NCBI RefSeq assembly: GCF_008107725.1
Contig: NZ_VIRN01000061.1
Coordinates: 248,001-312,000 of the forward strand
Direction: 5' to 3'
Origin: Marinobacter sp. BW6
Lineage (GTDB): Bacteria > Pseudomonadota > Gammaproteobacteria > Pseudomonadales > Oleiphilaceae
DNA length: 64,000 nt
Part shown: in pieces, positions 61,315-64,000 of the stretch
How the letters are laid out: every line of letters begins with the position of its first letter
How positions within the stretch are numbered: the first letter of the stretch is position 1
The notes under the pieces: generated by a model
What the model was told of the DNA's origin: nothing
Databases searched by the model: none
Seen by the model: the letters and a program-made list of their open reading frames with translations, nothing else
Position numbers and translations under genes: made by a program

Positions 61315-61318
61315 TGCC

Positions 61319-62077
61319 CTATTCCTCGTAGATCATCTTGCGCACCATGCCGCCATCTGCCACAAAATTCTGACCGGTGATAAACGAGGCCTCAGGCGAT
61401 ATCAGGTAAGCCGCCAACGAGGCGATATCCCCAGGCTGCCCTACCCTGCCCGCCGGATGCTGCAAGTGATCGGTTTCTGAGAGCGGTTCAACCGGTTCCG
61501 GGTCGCCCTGCCAGGCCCGGGTATCGATCCAGCCGGGGCTGATGCAGTTAACGCGGACATTGGGCCCCAGGCTCACAGCAAGGGCATGAGTGAGTGCCAC
61601 AATGCCACCCTTGGTAGCGGCGTATGCCTCGGTATCTGGCTCGGATTGAAGCGCCCTTGTGGAGGCCATGTTAACGACAGCGCCTTTCGTTTTTCGAAGG
61701 TGCGGCACCGAGTGCTTGGTGACCAGAAACGGCCCGGTCAGATTCACGTCCAGCCGACGCTGCCATTGCTCAAGACTCAGCTCCTCAACCGGGCCGGTAT
61801 CTGGGTTGGCAATTCCGGCATTGTTTATGACAGCGTCCAGGCGGCCGCCCCAGCGGAGGGTCTCGGCAACGATGTGCGCCACATCGGTTTCCGATGCCAC
61901 ATCGCCGGGCAGGAAACGCAATTCGTGCTCCGCACCGGCGGCCATACGCTCTCCGACGGCCCTGTCGGTGTCACAGAACGCCACCTTCCAGCCAGCATCG
62001 GCCAGGTGAAGCACAATGCCCCGGCCGATGCCTTTGGCGCCGCCGGTTATCAATGCGACGCGATCGGTTTGATTCAA
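61319..62077 (-). CDS. SDR-family oxidoreductase
   Basis: A 252-residue classical short-chain dehydrogenase. The cofactor motif is VALITGGAKGIGRGI, the NNAGIAN motif follows, and the catalytic Tyr and Lys lie in YAATKGG with an upstream Ser in MASTRAL. EASFITGQNFVADGGM ends the fold. Substrate is unknown. It starts 30 nt after the next SDR gene's stop and ends a few bases before the thpR start. Confidence 0.85.
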   Translation of the reverse strand: MNQTDRVALITGGAKGIGRGIVLHLADAGWKVAFCDTDRAVGERMAAGAEHELRFLPGDVASETDVAHIVAETLRWGGRLDAVINNAGIANPDTGPVEELSLEQWQRRLDVNLTGPFLVTKHSVPHLRKTKGAVVNMASTRALQSEPDTEAYAATKGGIVALTHALAVSLGPNVRVNCISPGWIDTRAWQGDPEPVEPLSETDHLQHPAGRVGQPGDIASLAAYLISPEASFITGQNFVADGGMVRKMIYEE

Positions 62078-62107
62078 AACAACCTCCGTTATGGCCGAAT
62101 GGACGGC

Positions 62108-62800
62108 TTACTCAACCTTGGGTGTGGGCCGGACAAGAATCTCGTTTACATCTACGTGTGCCGGCTGCGCCACGGCATACATGACCGCGTTGGCAATGTC
62201 TTCCGGCTTGAGTGCATGCCCGGGACGCTCATCGAAGAAGGGCGTATCCACCATGCCCGGTTCGATCAGGGTAACGCGAATACCGGAGCCCCGAAGTTCC
62301 TCACGGACACCGTAGCCAATGGCCGATACCGCCCACTTGGTTGCACTGTACATGGAGCCGGGAATGGTGGCACGGCCTGCCGCAGAGCCAGTGAGCAGCA
62401 AGTGGCCCTTGCTCTCCCTCAGCGCTGGCATGCAGTGCTGAAGGGTAAGGCCGACACCATATATATTGGTAAGGATCATATCCTTCCAGACGTCCGGGTC
62501 AGCGCCGCTGAATCCGCCCGGCTCACCACCGCGCCCGGCGTTAGCAAACACCGCATCGATTCGGCCGAAAGTTTTCAGGGCCTGGCCGACCATGTTCTTC
62601 TGGTCATCACCGCTCTGAACGTCGCACTGAACCGTCAGTACCTTTTCTTCGCCACCCAGCTCCTGCTGAAGGCCTTTGAGTTTGTCTTCGGACCGTGCAG
62701 CCAGTACCAGACGATACCCCTGTTTCGCTGCCGCTCGCGCTGTTTCCGCGCCAATACCTGATGACGCGCCGGTAATCAGCATTACAGGTTGATCTGCCAT
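62108..62800 (-). CDS. SDR-family oxidoreductase
   Basis: A 230-residue short-chain dehydrogenase with TGASSGIGAETARAA, FANAGRGGEP and the catalytic YSATKWAVSA. The start at 62800 (MADQPVMLI) has GGAGAAA upstream; the frame opens further upstream to 62854 without a good ribosome site. It is similar to YdfG-like 3-hydroxyacid dehydrogenases by look, but the substrate is uncertain. Confidence 0.83.
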   Translation of the reverse strand: MADQPVMLITGASSGIGAETARAAAKQGYRLVLAARSEDKLKGLQQELGGEEKVLTVQCDVQSGDDQKNMVGQALKTFGRIDAVFANAGRGGEPGGFSGADPDVWKDMILTNIYGVGLTLQHCMPALRESKGHLLLTGSAAGRATIPGSMYSATKWAVSAIGYGVREELRGSGIRVTLIEPGMVDTPFFDERPGHALKPEDIANAVMYAVAQPAHVDVNEILVRPTPKVE

Positions 62801-62866
62801 AGGATTTTTCTCCTGTTGCTTGGAAAGTGTGGTTAGGGCTACGCCCGCTGACAACAGATCGATCAG

Positions 62867-63193
62867 TCAGTAGATCTGCAGCAGGATAAGAGCGACGATG
62901 GCCAGGGCCAACAGAAACCAGCGGGCGTAGTGGTCGGGGCGGTCCTCGTGGTCGCTGGCAGCGCGGCTAAAACTGCTGCCTGAAGTCTGCTCATATTCGG
63001 AGACCAGTTGCCGCGCCCGGTAGAGATCCTCATCATCGACATGCACGTTGCTGAAGCCCGCGGCACCGATCTCGCCCATAGCACCCTGGAGGTAATGGCC
63101 TCCGACATGGGCTTCAATACCGTTGGCTTCCAACAGACCAGCCACAATGTGGGCTTCGGTTATGTCTTTGGCCCGATAGGCAATTTGCAACAC
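62867..63193 (-). CDS. DUF2007-family putative signal-transducing protein
   Basis: A 108-residue protein. The N-terminal 60 residues fit DUF2007 (AKDITEAHIVAGLLEANGIEAHVGGHYLQGAMGEI...NVHVDDEDLYRARQLV), an alpha/beta fold found in PII-associated or metal-stress contexts. A C-terminal transmembrane helix (WFLLALAIVALILLQIY) anchors it in the inner membrane. The exact role is unknown. Confidence 0.82.
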   Translation of the reverse strand: MLQIAYRAKDITEAHIVAGLLEANGIEAHVGGHYLQGAMGEIGAAGFSNVHVDDEDLYRARQLVSEYEQTSGSSFSRAASDHEDRPDHYARWFLLALAIVALILLQIY

Positions 63194-63299
63194 GCGACTC
63201 CTTCTGTGACCGTTCCGGGCAGAACCGGGACAAATCTGCGAGTATCATCTGAAGGATAGTTCGACCTGCCCGGTGGGGCCACTAACATACGGATCGACC

Positions 63300-64000
63300 A
63301 TGCTCTGGATTATTCTTGCCATCATCGTGTTCATTGTTGCCGCAACCCTGCTTCTGTTCCGGCTTGAGGATCTGTCTCATCTGGACCGGGATGATTACCC
63401 GGTAAAAGACGCAACACCGAGCGAGGCCAACCGGGAAGTGCTGGGTCGCATTCGCGAACTGGGACAATCCTCGAAAGGCCTGCGCGGCAAGGCGCGGCTG
63501 ATGGCGCTGCGAAAACACATGGACGGACTCAGTGAAGGCATTGAACTGACCTCGGAACTGCGGCATTGCGAGTCACCCCGCGGTGAATGGGTCCTCGCTC
63601 CCGGCTGCGATACCCGCCGCCGCATTCTGTACATTCATGGCGGCGCCTGGGCGGCTGGCAGCCCAAGAAGCCATCGGGCGATTACCGACCGTTTATCACA
63701 AATAACCAGAGCGGCCGTGTTCGCGGTGGACTACAGGTTGATGCCGGAAAACCGGTTTATGGACGGCGTCCGGGATTGCCGGCAAGCCTATACCTGGCTT
63801 CTCAAACATGGCCCCAAGGGTGCCGAGCCGGCTGATTTCATGGTGGTCGCGGGGGATTCTGCCGGCGGCAGTCACACTCTGGGATTGGTCGCCTGGATTC
63901 GGGATAACGGCCTGCGCCAGGCTGACGCCGCCATCGCTTTTTCGCCTTCCACCGATCTGACCCTCACCGCGCCGAGCAACCGCAACAACATCGGTACCGA
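63300..64000 (+). CDS. HSL-type alpha/beta hydrolase (esterase), partial
   Basis: The first 233 codons are present; the C-terminus with the catalytic His lies beyond the window. An N-terminal hydrophobic helix (LWIILAIIVFIVAATLLLF) anchors or exports the enzyme. The oxyanion motif HGGAW and the nucleophile GDSAGG identify the hormone-sensitive lipase group. It hydrolyses carboxylic esters; the substrate is unknown. It diverges from the DUF2007 gene. Confidence 0.85.
   Translation, partial: MLWIILAIIVFIVAATLLLFRLEDLSHLDRDDYPVKDATPSEANREVLGRIRELGQSSKGLRGKARLMALRKHMDGLSEGIELTSELRHCESPRGEWVLAPGCDTRRRILYIHGGAWAAGSPRSHRAITDRLSQITRAAVFAVDYRLMPENRFMDGVRDCRQAYTWLLKHGPKGAEPADFMVVAGDSAGGSHTLGLVAWIRDNGLRQADAAIAFSPSTDLTLTAPSNRNNIGT

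Noticed and set aside
61586..62761. 391-codon plus-strand frame across the two SDR genes
   Set aside because: Both SDR genes have complete catalytic motifs on the minus strand; this frame has none.
1..64000. CRISPR arrays, tRNA/rRNA genes and intact insertion sequences
   Set aside because: I saw no regularly spaced direct repeats, no recognisable RNA genes and no transposase on either strand; this was a visual reading only.

Overview
The window is a chromosomal segment of a gram-negative gammaproteobacterium, probably a marine, Marinobacter- or Pseudomonas-like organism. This is inferred from gene content and order: a puu/pot polyamine region, an mmsR-mmsAB-type valine operon, PA2779/PA2778-like neighbours, a Zur box, and YdbH-YnbE-YdbL. 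I ran no database search. Coding density is high and GC is moderately high. I see no rRNA, tRNA, CRISPR array or intact insertion sequence.

1-17,950. A partial lipoprotein gene is followed by a polyamine block: puuB and puuC diverge, puuA meets puuC at a shared terminator, and puuA diverges from a potFGHI putrescine ABC transporter operon. Together these take up putrescine and degrade it through gamma-glutamylated intermediates. Next come a LysR regulator divergent from doxX and an extradiol (DOPA-type) dioxygenase gene, a two-gene RND efflux system (no outer-membrane factor here), and two small lipoproteins.

17,970-29,300. A branched-chain-amino-acid-type ABC transporter (livGFKHM order) lies downstream of an acyl-CoA synthetase / thioesterase / alpha-beta hydrolase operon. 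Similar ACGTAAA-type operator candidates sit in front of both operons. LivF carries an Arg in place of the Walker A Lys. Then come an MDR oxidoreductase coupled to a proline-racemase-superfamily protein with an altered active site, and an AI-2E/PerM-family membrane protein.

29,490-36,270. This is an orphan type VI secretion cargo island: VgrG, a DUF4123 adaptor, a 705-residue LysM-headed candidate effector of unrecognised type, and a SUMF1-domain lipoprotein that could be its immunity protein. The genes are translationally coupled or closely spaced, and no T6SS structural genes are present. A small protein with a PD-(D/E)XK-like pattern lies at the edge. This island is the best candidate for an undescribed system in the window.

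36,300-43,010. A valine/isobutyryl-CoA catabolic operon (mmsA, acyl-CoA dehydrogenase, enoyl-CoA hydratase, HIBYL-CoA hydrolase, mmsB) with divergent mmsR. A long nested inverted repeat lies inside the operon.

43,100-53,820. Mixed functions: SRPBCC protein, ODP-type di-iron protein, Sel1 protein, YebC-family protein, glutamine amidotransferase, an FHA / PP2C / membrane Ser-Thr kinase triad, a phospholipase-D-like protein, a protein with the metal-site pattern of CsoSCA-type beta-carbonic anhydrases, and a PA2779/PA2778 membrane peptide plus C39-like peptidase pair.

53,820-64,000. Methyltransferase and a Zur-box-controlled COG0523 GTPase, RluF-like pseudouridine synthase, the YdbH-YnbE-YdbL envelope operon, a GNAT-nitrilase fusion, ThpR, two SDR enzymes, a DUF2007 protein and a partial HSL-type esterase.
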